Below, piece after piece: positions 12,991-26,602 of a stretch of DNA of 64,000 nucleotides. Every line of letters starts with the position of its first letter. The first letter of the stretch is position 1. The DNA is taken from positions 448,785-512,784 of the forward strand of contig VZRG01000359.1 in assembly GCA_013397435.1 (NCBI GenBank), in the 5' to 3' direction. The position numbers and the translations under genes were made by a program. Origin of the DNA: Erythrocercus mccallii (lineage: Eukaryota > Chordata > Aves > Passeriformes > Dicruridae). A model generated the notes under the pieces. That model was not told the DNA's origin, did no database searches, and was given only the letters and a program-made list of their open reading frames with translations.

Positions 12991-15900
12991 AGAGAAGCTA
13001 CTTCTTACCCACAGCATGCAGTAGGCAGAACTGCATTGGAGCTCTCTGCATCAGTGTTCACTGAAGGTCTTTTGAAGCAGGACAGGTGTGTTGAGTGTGT
13101 TGGCCATCTGTTCATTTGGGGTTGTGCAGTGTAGGATGTGCAGCACAGTCTTGATTTATAAACAGAGTTTATGGGCACTAACATAACACAAATGGTATTG
13201 GTGGTCTACAGATCTGGGTTCTGGGCTGCTGTAAGAGTCAGTGTGGTGGAAGCAAGATCCTGCTGCAGACCTAAGTAGACCTGAGAGGGAAGAGTGAAGA
13301 GTCTGGTTGTAACCATTAGAGTGCTGTTTTGAAATAACAGTCCTAGATCCTGCCCAGACTGGTATTCTGTGCAAATGGACATTTCTGTAATTAATATCTA
13401 TATATAAGCTGGTGTATGTTCAAGAGGAGTAGAGGCCAGAGATGGACAGAAGGGCATAGAGAGTGCAGATTACATCTCAAAGTCATATTTTGACTAGAAG
13501 AACATTTTCATTTTAAAGTGGGAGTTGAAAGTTTGAATCCAACTAATGTAGGCAGATGCTTGTAATCAGCTTCTGGGATGGACGTCTGCCTTCTGGGCTG
13601 TGCACAGGGATCAGTACCTGCTGATGCATTGGGATTACTTGAGTGAGACCCGCAGGGGATTAGCAGCAGCCTGAACAGTCTTCAAAACACATTGTCTCAT
13701 TCTGGTTTTGTGTTAGACTTGAGCACAGTGTTTGATTTAGCACAGTATTCTTGCTACATTTATGTACCACACAAGCAGTTACTTAAAAATTGTATCAAAT
13801 CCTATATTATGTTACAAGACAGTTATGGATATGAACTGAAGTATTGCTATACAAGTGATCTTTTCCAAATTTTTCCTGGTTGTTTCAGTGATTTTTTTGG
13901 ATTTGGGAGTTCTGATGGCAGTTAGTTTTAATAGTTTCTGTAGCTGTACCAGGAAAATGCAGACACTTCCTAGGAAACAGATAGGCCTGTGGGAGGATTG
14001 GTGTTGAGCTACAGTCTTAGTATGTTAAGTATAAAGGATGTCATCATTTATGTGAACTAGATGCTAAGAAATTTTTCCTTTTCAAAATAGATCTAAAATC
14101 TAGAAGTGACCATCAGAGTTTTTTTTAGTGCCTTACAGAAAGTGTGATTAAAAAGTGACAAGGAAAGCATTTCAACTGCTACTAAGTATTTCTTCTCCCT
14201 ATTGGTTTCAAAAATTCCAATCAAGCATTTATATAATGTGATATGATTAACTTTGAGAAGCTGTTGAGAAGAGTATGTCAGCATGCCCAGTATAGCACTA
14301 TATGCATTACATTTTAAATCCTGTTTCTCTAGAACCACTCAAATTACTCAAAGCCACTCTCGAGACTCAAATTCTGGCAGGTTAACTTAATCCCTACCTT
14401 AATTCCATAGTAGATGTGAGTTGTCCAGTGCCCTAAATATCTGCTGGTCTCTCTCCATTGTTTATTTTTTGTCAGTGCTTTTCTTCACTTTGATGCTCTG
14501 CTACCATGAGGGTTTTGTTGTTTTGTTGTTTATTTTTTTTTTCATAAAAGCCAGTTGGTAAATTTTACTCAGTTGCTTTTGGGCAGTTTTTTCTGAAATA
14601 AATATAAATGATAAAAGAAATCTCCAAAGTGCCTTCATTGTAGAAGAATAAGTAATTACTCTGTTGTTAATTTTGGTTTTTTACACTCTTACTGTCTTTT
14701 GTCCCTCCTCCTAGGCTTTGTTATTTAAAGAAGCTCTGCAGTTACTTCTTTAAATCTTTTATCAATCTCTTCAGTCATTGAAACTTTTTTCTTTCTTTTA
14801 GAACTTTTTCCTGACAAGTTCTCACTATCCTTTTCAGAATACCCAGGGGCTGGTTGTGCTCTCTGTTTGAAGGCAGCTTCCTTTGTGCTACAGTCATTCT
14901 GAAGTGCTGGCATTACTGAGTATCAGGTCATGAATTTGCCAAATAATCAGGAGAGAGTGAATGGGGCTGGGGCACTGTTTGGAAGACCAGTCTCCACAGA
15001 AATACTTGGTAGGAAATTATGGTGAGACAACAGATCTTGGAATAGAGTTTTAGAGAGTACTACATGGCTTAAAGTCAGTTTTTATGAAGAAGGGTGAAGC
15101 CAAGGCCCAGACTAGTTGCTATGGTTAAAGTATTTATTTGTAGGGATATTTTACACACATTGTTGTTAAAGTTGCTGAATTTTCTTTACTTATACTGTCC
15201 TTGCTGTAAAAGATGCAGCTTTTGGCGTTTCGTGATAAGCATTTGGGAAACATGTATGCTCTTGAAAAGCAGCTTTCTTCTGACCTCAGGTGTTGCTGTA
15301 TTTCAGTGACGTTATAGAACTTAAGTTTATGCTAAAGAGTCATAACACATGTTAAAAATACAAAATGTCTATTTATTTTAGATTGTAATTCCATAGTGTC
15401 TTTAATTGAACAGCTTTACTGGAAAAATCAGTGCCATTCTCTCTCTTCACAAGGTGCTCATGTTTCCTCTGCCTTCAACAGAATAGTGCTGTTGATCTTC
15501 CATTTGACATCAGCATCACATTACACTCATGTAAAATGTTATAGAAACAGCAGAAATCCAACCTACAGGAAGCCTATGGAACTAGGTTGTATAGTTTTCT
15601 TTTTTGGAATGAAAGACTTTTAGAAATTAAGATATCAGTATAACAGCTCTTGGCATGCTGTGTGTTTTAATCCAAAGCAGTTTCCTTAACTACTACTTGA
15701 GCAACTTCAGATGCTAAAATAGTTTTTGAAAGTGCTCTCTCTTTCCAGCTGGTGACAATGATTACCCTGGACTTACCCTGTTTGTAACAACCACAGATAA
15801 CGTGTGGTTTGTTAAAATCGAGAAATCCCCATCCTTAATTTATGCACATATGCTTTAAGAGATATGCAAGCCCCACAGAACAGGGCAGACAGCAGAGAAC

Positions 15901-16907
15901 AGTTCAGTGACCTTCCTCTACCCTTCTTTCACAGAGCACTGTTGGATGTGTGTGTTGGCAGAGATTCAGCAGCTTGGTCTTGCTGGGGTTTTGTTTTTAG
16001 TGGGGTTTTCTGGGTTGTTCTGATAGGGTTTTTTACCCTCATTCTTCAGAATCCTGCCAAGTTTTATGATATCTGTGTTGCTTTGTGCACTGGTTAAAAA
16101 TTGTATAACAGCTAAGTCTGATGACTTCAGAAAAGCTGTACGTGTCATAACAAACCGAGTCGTGTAGTATTCCTGTATAAGATGATTTTTAAAATGTTTA
16201 GGCTCGTGGCTGACTGATCAGTCATTAAATCTTCCAATCTTGCCCAGTGAGATTTGGAGAAACTAGAAATTATTTTTGCAAGCAGAAAAAAACCCTAGTG
16301 CAGATGTGAATGCTATTTTTTCTTTATTGAAATCAGACAAATATATTATCTCTCAGGACATTAGCAATATATTTTTCACCTCTCCTTTGCAATTAATAGC
16401 TTCAGAGGAAAAACTGCTGCTTTTGAAACATGTGACCTTAATAGACTGATTCTGATGAGTTCTATTTCGTTTATTAATCTCATATAGATTTACTTAGATT
16501 AGTATTTTTGTCTGGATACTTAATGTTCCTGTGTAAGTTTTGGTTTGTGAAAGGAAAGCCATGAAGAACTCATAATTGTCTAAATTCTTTATTGCAAAAT
16601 TATAAGATACTGAGCAAGTTCTTAAAACTAAAAAAATAAATTTTATTTTAATATACATTCCCTGAAATGGAAAACAGAGTACCATCCAACTTGCCTTTGT
16701 GAAATTGCTTTGATGCTCTTTGTGCAAACAGGAGTTAGGTTTGCTTTTGTTGTTCAGCCACAGCTGAAATATGATTTAAAATTGCTCAGTGAGTTGGTAT
16801 ATTGAATTAAAAATATCTAATGGTGCCATTTCATGATATGACTCTATGCTAAATGAGTGTTCCTTTAAATAAAAGGAATATATGGTGGCACCATGAAAAT
16901 GTACATG
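12991..16907. other. Intron sequence with no recognised gene or transposon
   Basis: AT-rich, with T-rich low-complexity stretches around 14510-14545 (GTTTT-type). No supported exon, RNA gene or transposon. Confidence 0.55.
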
Positions 16908-17557
16908 GAGGGTCCTGGTTGGTGATAAATTAAAATGAGCCAGCAGTGCCCTGGCAGCCAGGAGGACTGAGCATGTCCTGGGGTTCATCAGGGACAGCAT
17001 CACCAGAGGGCAAGGGAGGGGATTGTCCTGCTCTGCTCTGCGCTGGGTGGCATTACCTCAAATCCTGTGTGCAGTTTTGTGCAATACAATATAAAAAAGG
17101 TATTAAGCTATTAGAGAGTGTCCAAAGGAGGGCCATGAGGATGGTGAAGGGTCTGTAGGAGAAGCCACATGAGGAGTGCCTGAGGTCACTTGGTCTGTTC
17201 AGCCTGCAGGAGACTGAGGAGAGACCTCATTGTGGTCTTCAGCATCGTCATGAGAGGAAGTGTTAGGGCAGGTGCTGATGTCTCCTTTCTGGTGAGCAGT
17301 GACAGGACCTGAGGGAACGGCATGAAGCTGTGTCAGGAGAGGTTTGGGAGAAGATTCTTCCCCCAGAGGGTGGTTGGGCACTGGAACAGGCTCCCCAGGG
17401 AAGTGGCTACAGTAGCAAGCCTGACAGAGTTCAAGAAGTATTTGGACAATGCTCTTGGGCACAGTGTGTGATTCTTGCGGTGTTCTGTGTAGTTCCAAGA
17501 ATTGGACTTTGATGATCCTCGTGGGTTCCTTCCAGCTCAGGATATTCTATGATTCTG
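16908..17557 (+). mobile_element. CR1 LINE fragment, about 650 bp, sense
   Basis: It runs through the CR1 3' part in order: GAGCCAGCAGTGCCCTGGCA, TGTGTGCAGTTTTGTGCAAT, GAGTGTCCAAAGGAGGGCCA, CTGTTCAGCCTGCAGGAGAC, AGTGACAGGACCTGAGGGAA, GGTTGGGCACTGGAACAGGC, ending TCCTTCCAGCTCAG and ATTCTATGATTCTG. It is 5'-truncated with an intact 3' octamer-type end at about 17544-17557. The old RT frame is broken by stops and indels. It is the longest CR1 copy in the window. Confidence 0.95.
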
Positions 17558-20500
17558 ATATCCAGTTCTGAACCTCTTTTTCACTTAGAGTTCAGAATGA
17601 AAATATTCCATGTTGTTAGGGAAATGCAAGTCTGCCTTCACCTTGTATCTTCCTTTAAAAATGTTTGTGCTTGAAAAGTCTGCATGTATAAAATGTGAAA
17701 CAATGTATATGCTGTAGTGTTTGGCTCTTTTTCAGTGGGATAACCTTTGAAACATAATTCTTTAATGTAAAAAACCTGCCATTAAACACTGTTGTTCATC
17801 TATTAATAAAATTTTATTAAAAAACCCTTTCACTTTTCACAGCTCTTATTAGAACTTATTTAAGTCTGGCAGCAGTGTCCTAGCTTGGGTCCTGCATGTA
17901 GTTGTTCACTCACCTCTGTTGAGCCTGTTATGCTAAGATGAATTTTTTTTTTGGCTAATAACTTTATATAATGTCAGTTTAAGATTCTAGGATCAGATCT
18001 ACCCAGAAAAAGAAATCACTGCTATAAATTTCTTGTGCCCTTTGAGGCTCCAGAGCTGATATTCACAGGAGGGTGAATTATCATAGTGGGGATGATAAAG
18101 TCACTGATGGTCCCAAGGGCTGAAATCTCTGCTTTCTTTACCTGTAAGAGAATGACAGAGCCAGAGGCATTGCAAACTTTCCCTCTCCTATACAAACTTG
18201 CTTTTATCGACTTTTGAAGTTGTGACCAGTTCTGTAGGAGGGCGAGGTTTAGTCTTCAGTTTTGTTTGGTCCTTCGCCTGCTGAAAGCCACTAACAAGAG
18301 CAGTGGTTGATGCCAATTGCAGTGTTTTGTTTTCTTTTTCTGTGATCCCAAGAAATGTCTAGTACAAACCAGACCATGACCACCCACTCGTTTCACATGA
18401 GCCACGGATCACTTGCCAGATGGCAAAGACTAAGGAACGTAAGATTTAATACAGGAGATCTTTCTGGCTTATTCTTTTTAGCTCAGAATAAGGCTCCACC
18501 TCCTCTCTTGCCTTACTCACCATGTCCTTGCAGTCAAGGGGTGAGTAGACAAATAACTCCCATGACAACTCTGGCAACTGTTTGTATCCTGAGGTATGAG
18601 ATTTTGTTGTCCTTATCCGAGTTTGCATAAATATGGTGTTAGTTTTGGTTAACCATCTCTTTCCTAAAGGAACACTGCATTATAATGTTATCCCAGGCTG
18701 AGTTCTAGCAAATAAAAATCCCCCAAAAAACCTTTTCAGGCCTCCAGTGAAAGGACATATTTCTGTTGCAGTATAAAAAATCTATTGAAAAAGGAGGGTT
18801 TGAGTAATGCATTTTGAGAGTTTGCCACACATATGTCACACACTTCGTTAGTGATAATATATGAGTGTGAATTGACTACAAATATGTACAAATTCATCAA
18901 AGTACTTCTGTCCAAGGTGAACAAAATGCTTAAAGTAGGGCTGAAATCTTGCTGGATAAGATCATTTGAGTAGATGATAATACTGATCCAGGAAGACTCA
19001 CATTTTGAATTCAGTCACTCTTAACATATGGTTAAAGTCCATGCTTTAGGTCTCTTTAAATCATGCTCTGTGGCAAGACCTTAGTACTTTTGCTTTGCAT
19101 CTAGAAAATATAGAGATGCAGAGTTAACACAAACCTGGTGCATTAAACCTTACACATTTCAGTCACCCTAATTTTTGCAGTTCACGTTTCTTAGGGGAGA
19201 GTTACGACTTTCTGATCTCCTTATGCTTGCCGAAAATAGATGAAAAGAAGGGAAATTTTGAAATTATTTCAAAGAATCATTTCTTCTGCTATTACTGTTG
19301 TCTTAACTGTTGTAAATGAAGGATTTGAATTTGTTGGAATAATGGAAGGAAAGCGCAGTGCTTGTGATAAGCTCACACTGAGCTGAGATTTTTGTCTGGA
19401 CACCCTCTGTAAAGAACAGTATGTCCTTTTTCCTTACCTGTGTGGCAGCTTCACAGTTTCTAACACTGGAGATGTCTGTGTCCTAGTGATAATGTAAAGT
19501 GTTATGAACTTGAAAGCAAAGCTCTGAAATGCTCCCCAAAGGAGGAAGTGGAGTGCGTGGCACATTCACATGGTGAGTTTTTGCTAGTCTAACTTGCCAT
19601 TTGATAATTATAGTTGCTGTGCTAGTCTCATCATCACTTCTACATAGAAGGAACTTGATTGATATCCTCTGGAGCTGTTTAAAATGCAGATAAAATTTGA
19701 AATATCTTTGCATGATAGGAATAGTTACAGTAGAAGTTGCTTTTAATTAGTTGAGAGTACTGTTGCAGATAATAAACCCGTAATTGGTATTGAATCCAGC
19801 CCAGCTTGGAAGCAATCCTCTGCTTTGCTTTGGGGGAAGGAACCCCTGGTAAAAGGTGACATCAGACTGTTGGCTAGCTGCTGCTTCTTGTAAGTGTTGC
19901 CTGTGCTAAGATCATCTAACATGATCTAAATCTGGCTTTCATTTGTGTCTGGAAGGATTGCATGAAACCAAACAGAAGTTGCAAGATACGTAGGACACCT
20001 TGCAACTTCTCCTATTGTGTGTGTTTGTAGAGAAAAACTTGAAAGGAACTACAGGGACTCATATCACCCTGCTCTCCCAAATACAGGGTATAAGTCATGT
20101 ATGTGTGTGCTTGGATCCAAACATTAACAAGGAGAGGAGATGGGATTGTGCTTTGCTGAACTTAAGGTCGTCTTGGAAGAAGAGAATTTTCTCACTCTTG
20201 ATTCTGTGTCAGGAGCTTGTGAGGGAAGTCAGAGTAAATAAATCAGGGCAGAATTCATCCTTTTAGGTCCTCTGCACTGCTCAAAATCACTGTAATGTGA
20301 GGTGATGGAAACTGCCAGGAGCTCCTACATTATAAATTCAGCCTTTCTTGAAGTCTCTAAGCAGACTCTTTCACCAGGGTCAGCTGTTACAGAGAAAGAT
20401 TTAAGGCCCAGTTTAAGTAAAATGATCACCACTGATTTTTTTCCTCTTAGTAGGTCACTTTTCCTCTTCATAAAGTCACTGAGTATCCTTTTTTGGAGTG

Positions 20501-21410
20501 ATCACAGTGTCCAGTGTTACGGGTGGTAGGTTCCATACTCCAAAACATATACTGATACTCCCAATCTACTTTTGAATCTGAGTTTCTCCACCATTTGTGA
20601 GGCTGTGAAAGGTGATCCTGTAATGTCTTTAGGAGGTACTGTTTTGGATTTTGTTAAGATGATGATCCCTGGTAATTTCAAATGTAATTGCAAGGAGATT
20701 TGCTAAGTAAAAAGAACTACTGTAACTAGAGAATTGGAAGAACAGAAGGAGGAAACAAAGAGTGGGCGAGAAAAACATTTCATTTCATTTTCATCCTGGT
20801 CACAGCAGGATTGTATTTGCCTACAAAAGGTCACATAGCTGTGCCCTGTAGATCTCCTGGGCTGAATGTAGCATCAGAGATAAATAGCCATTGTCTGTCT
20901 GTCTACTGTTCTTACCACAATGTTGAGAGAGGAATAGCAAAGCACCACACTATTATCAGTCTGTGGAAAGCCCCAGCTTTACAAATGGTGCAATCCTTGC
21001 TTTACAGAGACTTCACTTATGGCAATTTTCTTGCAGCTTTTAAACCTCTTCATTTTGGTTAATCGTTTCATGTCTTGACTTATTCAGTCTCAAGGAAATG
21101 CTTGCGTCCTGGCTGCATTGCATTATGTATCAGGTAAACTTGATAAGCTGGCTTCATGTTGATGTGTAGAGGAATGGAAGCACTGCCAGAAGTATGTAAG
21201 CATATCTAAGCATGCTGGCCCGAGATGTTGGCAGACTGTTGCCAGGAGCTACTGTGGATCAGCCACATATTCAGGATGTTAATTGGAAAGCCTTTTTATA
21301 TGTATTATGAAATGTTTGTTTGTTCTCACATTTTTCAGGCCCTGCAAGATGTATTTCTTAATAGGTTACTGCATTTACACTTTCTTTAATGAAAAGTGCA
21401 TAATGTGCAG
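17558..21410. other. Intron sequence with no recognised gene or transposon
   Basis: AT-rich. It contains a block at 18503-18576 resembling 176-236. Nothing else I can name. Confidence 0.55.
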
Positions 21411-21700
21411 CGTTTGTGACTACACCACCTCAGGCTGTGATTATTGTCACAATTTGCAAGGTTGAGTCTGGACAGTAATTGGATGGGCAACTGCTGCCCT
21501 GTGAAGGGTGAGTGTGTGGGTAACAAGCCTGTACTAAGGGGCTGTTGCTGGCAGTTTTTGGTTAGAGATGTTCTTCCCTCTGAGTCAGGTCTCAGCCCAT
21601 GTCCTGGAGTAAAAGATGACTGCTGGAAAGGGTGTGTGATTGACGAGATGCAAACCCATCGTTTCAACATCTTGTGCTCACCGAAGTACCCGGTGTTCTT
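21411..21700 (+). mobile_element. 5S-rRNA-headed ancient SINE (AmnSINE / 5S-Deu-L2 type)
   Basis: The stretch ACTACACCACCTCAGG, then GTTGAGTCTGGACAGTAA and TTGGATGGGCAACTGC, lines up in order with 5S rRNA (CATACCACCCTGAA, GTCGGGCCTGGTTAGTAC, TTGGATGGGAGACCGCC), including the box C region. The part after it, with TTCTTCCCTCTGAGTCAGGT, matches the body I recall for the amniote 5S-Deu-L2 SINEs. Known: AmnSINE copies predate the bird-mammal split, and several became conserved enhancers. Its 3' limit is approximate. Confidence 0.6.
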
Positions 21701-23059
21701 TGCATAGAGACCTGGGTGTTCCAAATAAATCCTGAAAGAGCATTCCTCTTGTCTTCCCTAAAACAATCTTCAGATTTGACTTAACAGAAGGACTTTTGCT
21801 TTTCCTTTCATATGTATTACACTGTATTATAGTTTAATGACTCATTCTTAGTCACAGTAATGCATGAAATTCAGCAGCAGTATAAATAATTTCTTGACAG
21901 TATATGGTAGTTGATACAGCATAATGCAATTTTTCAGTGTATGAGAAATTACTCAGTAGATTCTGTATGGTCTTTGGATTGTTTTTAATGCACTGGACAA
22001 CAGCACTTCTGCTCCATCTTCATTAGGTTCTCATAGTGTATATATAAAAGAATTAATAAACTAATGGGTAAGAGATTTAAAGAGAAGCATTTATTCTGGA
22101 CTTCGAAGCTAAATCAAAGGGAAGGTGAGAGAATCATGATTTTCCTCCTGCTGCAACTGTGTTATGGATTATTTTATTTGACTCAGTAATGGACAGTTGG
22201 ATTAGATTTTCTTTTGTCTTTCTTCTGGTGGTCGTTTATTAACATGCAGTTGAATGAGGGCTGTGTCAAATATGCCGTTGCTCTGATAAGAGTCTGTCAT
22301 GTGCAACTTCTGCAATATCAAATGCAAGAAAATAATTTAAATTGCTGTAGGGGGGATGCAGTCCAGCCACTATACAGCTCGAGATGCCATCTGCTTGACC
22401 TCTCTTTTCTTGCACTGTCCAGGTGTGTTTCCTTACAAAATTGAAGTCCCAAGTGTGATTAAAAAGAAGTCAGAGAACAAATTAATCAAATCATAGGGTG
22501 TGGCCTTGGTAGTACATCTCGTTTCATCAATAGATAATCTGGCTTCAGGGGAAAAGTACTTAATTATCTACCTTGTTGAAAGGGACAAGAATGATATGAA
22601 GAGGGCACTGCAAGGAATAACATTCCTTATGGAAATTCCTATGGGAAAATACCTTATGGGGGAAAAATGGAATTCATCATGTTAGAATACAACAGCTGGA
22701 AGAAATTCTAGTTGGCTTCTATCTATGGCACAAACAAGGGAATTAGCTTACTGTAAAAGGTAAAACATCTGCATAAATCCTTAATGTAACAACTGCATAT
22801 ACACATGAAGCAAAAGATAGCAAAATTCAGGAGCAGAAAAAAATACTGAGTTGAGTTTGTACAGGATGACCTTCCATTTTAGTACAGAAAACAGAACTCT
22901 GAAACCAGAGCTAGTAAAAACACTGTATTAAAAAACTTGACTTTTATGCATGAATGTGCTATTTTGCAGGTTTATTTAGTGTTCATTACAACAGAAAGAC
23001 AGGCCAAGATCTGTGTTAGGAACTAGATCTGCTACAGGTTTTTATTGCTTATCTCAGTC

Positions 23060-23125
23060 TCTTTTGCCATTCTGCTTCAAAAAAATAGAGCTAATAATGC
23101 TTAGCATATATAAATTATTTGACAC
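23060..23125 (+). repeat. Possible MIR/L2 3'-end relic
   Basis: TCTCTTTTGCCATTCTGCTT, then AAAATAGAGCTAATAATGC, resembles the MIR/L2 motif 'cctcagtttcctcatctgtaaaatggggataataat'. Short and diverged, so a weak call. Confidence 0.35.
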
Positions 23126-24659
23126 GTAGAGAGGTGAAAGTGGATGGGTTTATATAAATACCTCAAGATCTGGTTAAAGTCTCCTTCCCATGATATGCAA
23201 ATTGGAAACAGAATTTAACTTGGAAATGAAAAGCAGTAATTAATGTTGCAACTCTGCTCACTGGGCTGAGCAATGAGACAAATTACTAGAAATCAGGTAA
23301 GCAAGAGACAAAACTACTGCTGAGCTCATTTAACTTGGCCAACAAGTCCTTTTCCCCTTTCCCACCACAGTGGAGAGAGCACAGCTCTATGGGGTTCCCT
23401 GCAGCAGGTGAGATGCTCTTTCACTCGGGCTGCTGGAGCACTTCCCTGAGAAGAACCAGTGGTGGAATGCGGAGCTGTTGTCTGGAGAACTAATTCCTGT
23501 ACTTGACCAGGGGGCAAACCAAAAATTGCTGGGAGGCTTCATTTGAAAGAGTGTGAGGTTGCCATGCAGGTACTGCTTGCAAACAGGGGTTTTACTCCTG
23601 TCTAACGTGTAACAGGCAACAGGATATCAAAGGGATGAAGAGCCTGAAGGCACAGCTGAATATTCATTGTAAATGGCAGTGGGCATCTGCCAAAGCAGAT
23701 CAAGCTTTTAGTAGTGCTCCAAATGAAGAGTGGACCAAGTAGATATGTTTAATACAAAGAGTGGTTAACCCTGCTGTCTTGTGATCCCCTTCCAGTCTCA
23801 TGAGCTAAGCAAGTTTAGTCCAATCTGTTTGGAATGGAGGCAACTCTCTTGTCCCATCACTATGAGAAACCCTTTGTAGGACAGAGTAGGGATGTGGTGC
23901 ATGGATATTTGTTTTGTGGAGTCAGAGTTTCCTTCCCTGGAAGGGATTCTTCAGGGATTTTTTTTCTTTTTGTCCTGCAGTTTGGGTTACATCTAGAGTT
24001 TTATCTTTCATTAATTATGATAATTAAAAATCCAAAGGCATTTTTCAAGGGAGTGAATTATCTTTCAGCAAGTAACTCTGCTTTCCCTGACTTCCCTCTG
24101 TAGTTCTTTTGGGTGTCCCATATTTTTTCCATCCTTCCCCCAAATTCTTCCTATACCTGCCTGCAGTGTGGACAAGTATTTAAGCATGTGAAAAGCAATG
24201 GGCAACACAAGGACACAGGATGTAGCCACTCTAGTTCTGTGGAAAGCTCTTGTGCATGGCCAGACATGAGGGGATGCCACTTGTTGATATGCCAAAAGTA
24301 AGTGGTGGGTGCTGCCGGCTGGGATGGCCGCCTTCTTGACACTTGTTTTTTTGGAACAGGACTTTGTCAAGTTTGCTAAACCATCAGCTGTCTTACTGAT
24401 AGAACTGAAGGTGTAAGAGGAGTTACGTTTTCAATACCATTTGCTCTAGTTTCTCCCCCACTCAGACAGTGAGTGTAAACTGGTGAATTTCAGTATTTCA
24501 TTTAACCTGTTCTTTGATTTGATACAGTAATCCAGCAGTGTTTCAGATTGCAGTTTTCAGACTAGAAGACATTTAGACAATTATTCCTATGTGAATTTTA
24601 TGTCACTCATGAAAATACTTTGGTTTATGAGGTTTAATAATTCTTTCCTTCCTTATGGT

Positions 24660-24688
24660 TTCTCTCTCTCTCTCTCTTTCTCTCTCTG
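24660..24688. repeat. (CT)n microsatellite, interrupted
   Basis: A run of CT/TC dinucleotides with one TTT interruption, followed by T-rich sequence. Confidence 0.9.
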
Positions 24689-26602
24689 GTTTTTTATGTT
24701 GGTTTGGTTTTATGGTTTTTTTTAGTTTTTTTTAAACCATGGGCTTTTCCCTTGTACGAGGCTCTCCTCCTAACCGCTGACCCCCTCTGTCTTGGTGATA
24801 AGCATATTTTGGGTCACATGCTTGAGAAATCAGAAAGAGGAAAAGGGTCTAATATATTAATGGTTCATAATTAATAATCAGTTTTTCTCTGGTGAGGAAA
24901 TATCTCCCCTTTTTATTAGTCTTTTTTTAATTGAAAATATTCAGATTTAAATATCTAGTATGTCCATAAGTGCAACAGCAGGTGGCAGAATAACTTCACT
25001 AGAAGTTGATTTCTTGGCATGCTCAACTTTCTTTCAATGAACTTAGAGAGAAAAACAGATGCCTCTATGTGAGATGTGACCAGCTGTGATTCTAAATAGC
25101 TGTTTTAACAGAATATAACAGGCAATTCCCAAACACATGGAATTGTGTGCTACAAGATTTTCTTCAGTTTTTAATCCGATTGTTTGCTTTTTATTTCTAT
25201 AGAATACTTAAGTGCTTATTGAACAGAAAGTTTCTGAAGAGGTTGTAAGTGGTGCCTTGCTGCTGCAGAGCAGACAGTGTGTTAGTCACCAGCTGAATTG
25301 TAGCAAATGCTATTTTCAGCAGAAGTGTAAATATTTCATAGATATAATCCTTTCCTTTTAGAGAAAAGCATCTATACAAACATATTACCGTGAAATGCAT
25401 TGCTCTGATGAGCAGTTTTGCTGTCATCTTTGAGAAAATAAGCTCCCTGGTAAATTGCTAGTAAATCTTGACCAGCGTTGTTTAACCATCAAAGCCTAAA
25501 GGCTGTGTGAAAGGTGTATCTTGTGGGTTGGAGAATGGGGAGGGTGCAGCTGTGAATTGCATTTAGTATCTCATGGTCTGTTTAACAGCTCCTTGGCCTT
25601 TTCATCTGCATCTCCCTGGGAAAAAGTTATAGTGTTCAAAATTTTAAACACCTCCAGACAATACCATTTAAAATAAATAGGACAAATAGACAGCCTATTA
25701 GGTAATGGCTTCCTTCACCTTTCTCAAACAGGACGATAGTTTGAGGTATATACTGGGCTATGGCCAGTTCTTCAGTCATAGCTGGCTGGTCTAAACTTAT
25801 GAGAACTACCAGGACCAGAAACAAGGATGTAATGAAATGGTATTTTCCCACATTGTAGCAATGGAAGAGAGCCTAACATAAGGGCAGTTGGAATTTTTGT
25901 TCTTCTCTGAAGGTCTGAAATCATAGTGGTGGTGGGAAATTATTATCTTATTTTGGGCCCTGACATGACCTCTGCATTAGGACAGACTCTTATCCTGTAA
26001 TTCTACAAATGTTCTATGCACACAGTAACACAGCGTGGAGGCTGAAAGGAGTCATCCCCTTCTCCCGCTGTCCAGGCTGGGCATCTGCATAAGTTTTGGC
26101 CTGTTCAGTGTAAGTCCACAGAAACATCTTCTTGCGTGGAATGGGCAGAAGTTCAGGGATGGAAATGAGATATGGGAGAGGGCAGAGTAGCTTCTCATTT
26201 CAGTCTCATCTTACTACATTTAAAGCATATGTAAACATGTGAAAATACACTCTCATATAGTGATTATTCTGTGTAGAAAAGATACTAGAAGTCATAGAGA
26301 TTAGAGTTGTGGGGGTTTTTCCAATAATGGGTACCAATGAAGATGTCCTCAAGGGAACACAGGAGCAGTAGTTGTGCCAATAGTATGTTTTGTTATTTTA
26401 AAAACATGTCTAAAATGGTTTTATGAAAAAAAAATTCTATTCAGATTGCACTTTATAATATGTTCAATGGCTGAAAATGGCCTACATACAGATAGCAAAA
26501 CCTCAAAATAGAGGTGTCACAAACTTACATTAAGGATCTTTATTATACAGTGCATATATTGAAATGTGAGGTGTTCTCCTGTAATTATATATTATACAAA
26601 TC

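Larger units (their letters stand above)
21701..26596. other. Intron sequence with small relics only
   Basis: Holds a MIR-like snippet near 23060-23125, a micro-exon-like segment at 23371-23407 and a CT tract at 24660-24688. Otherwise AT-rich and featureless. Confidence 0.5.

Noticed and set aside
24152..24223. Translated CxxC-x12-H-x4-C pattern (CLQCGQVF, then GQH) like a zinc finger
   Set aside because: A single isolated finger-like match without the hydrophobic leucine, linker or neighbouring fingers, and without exon support. Most likely chance.
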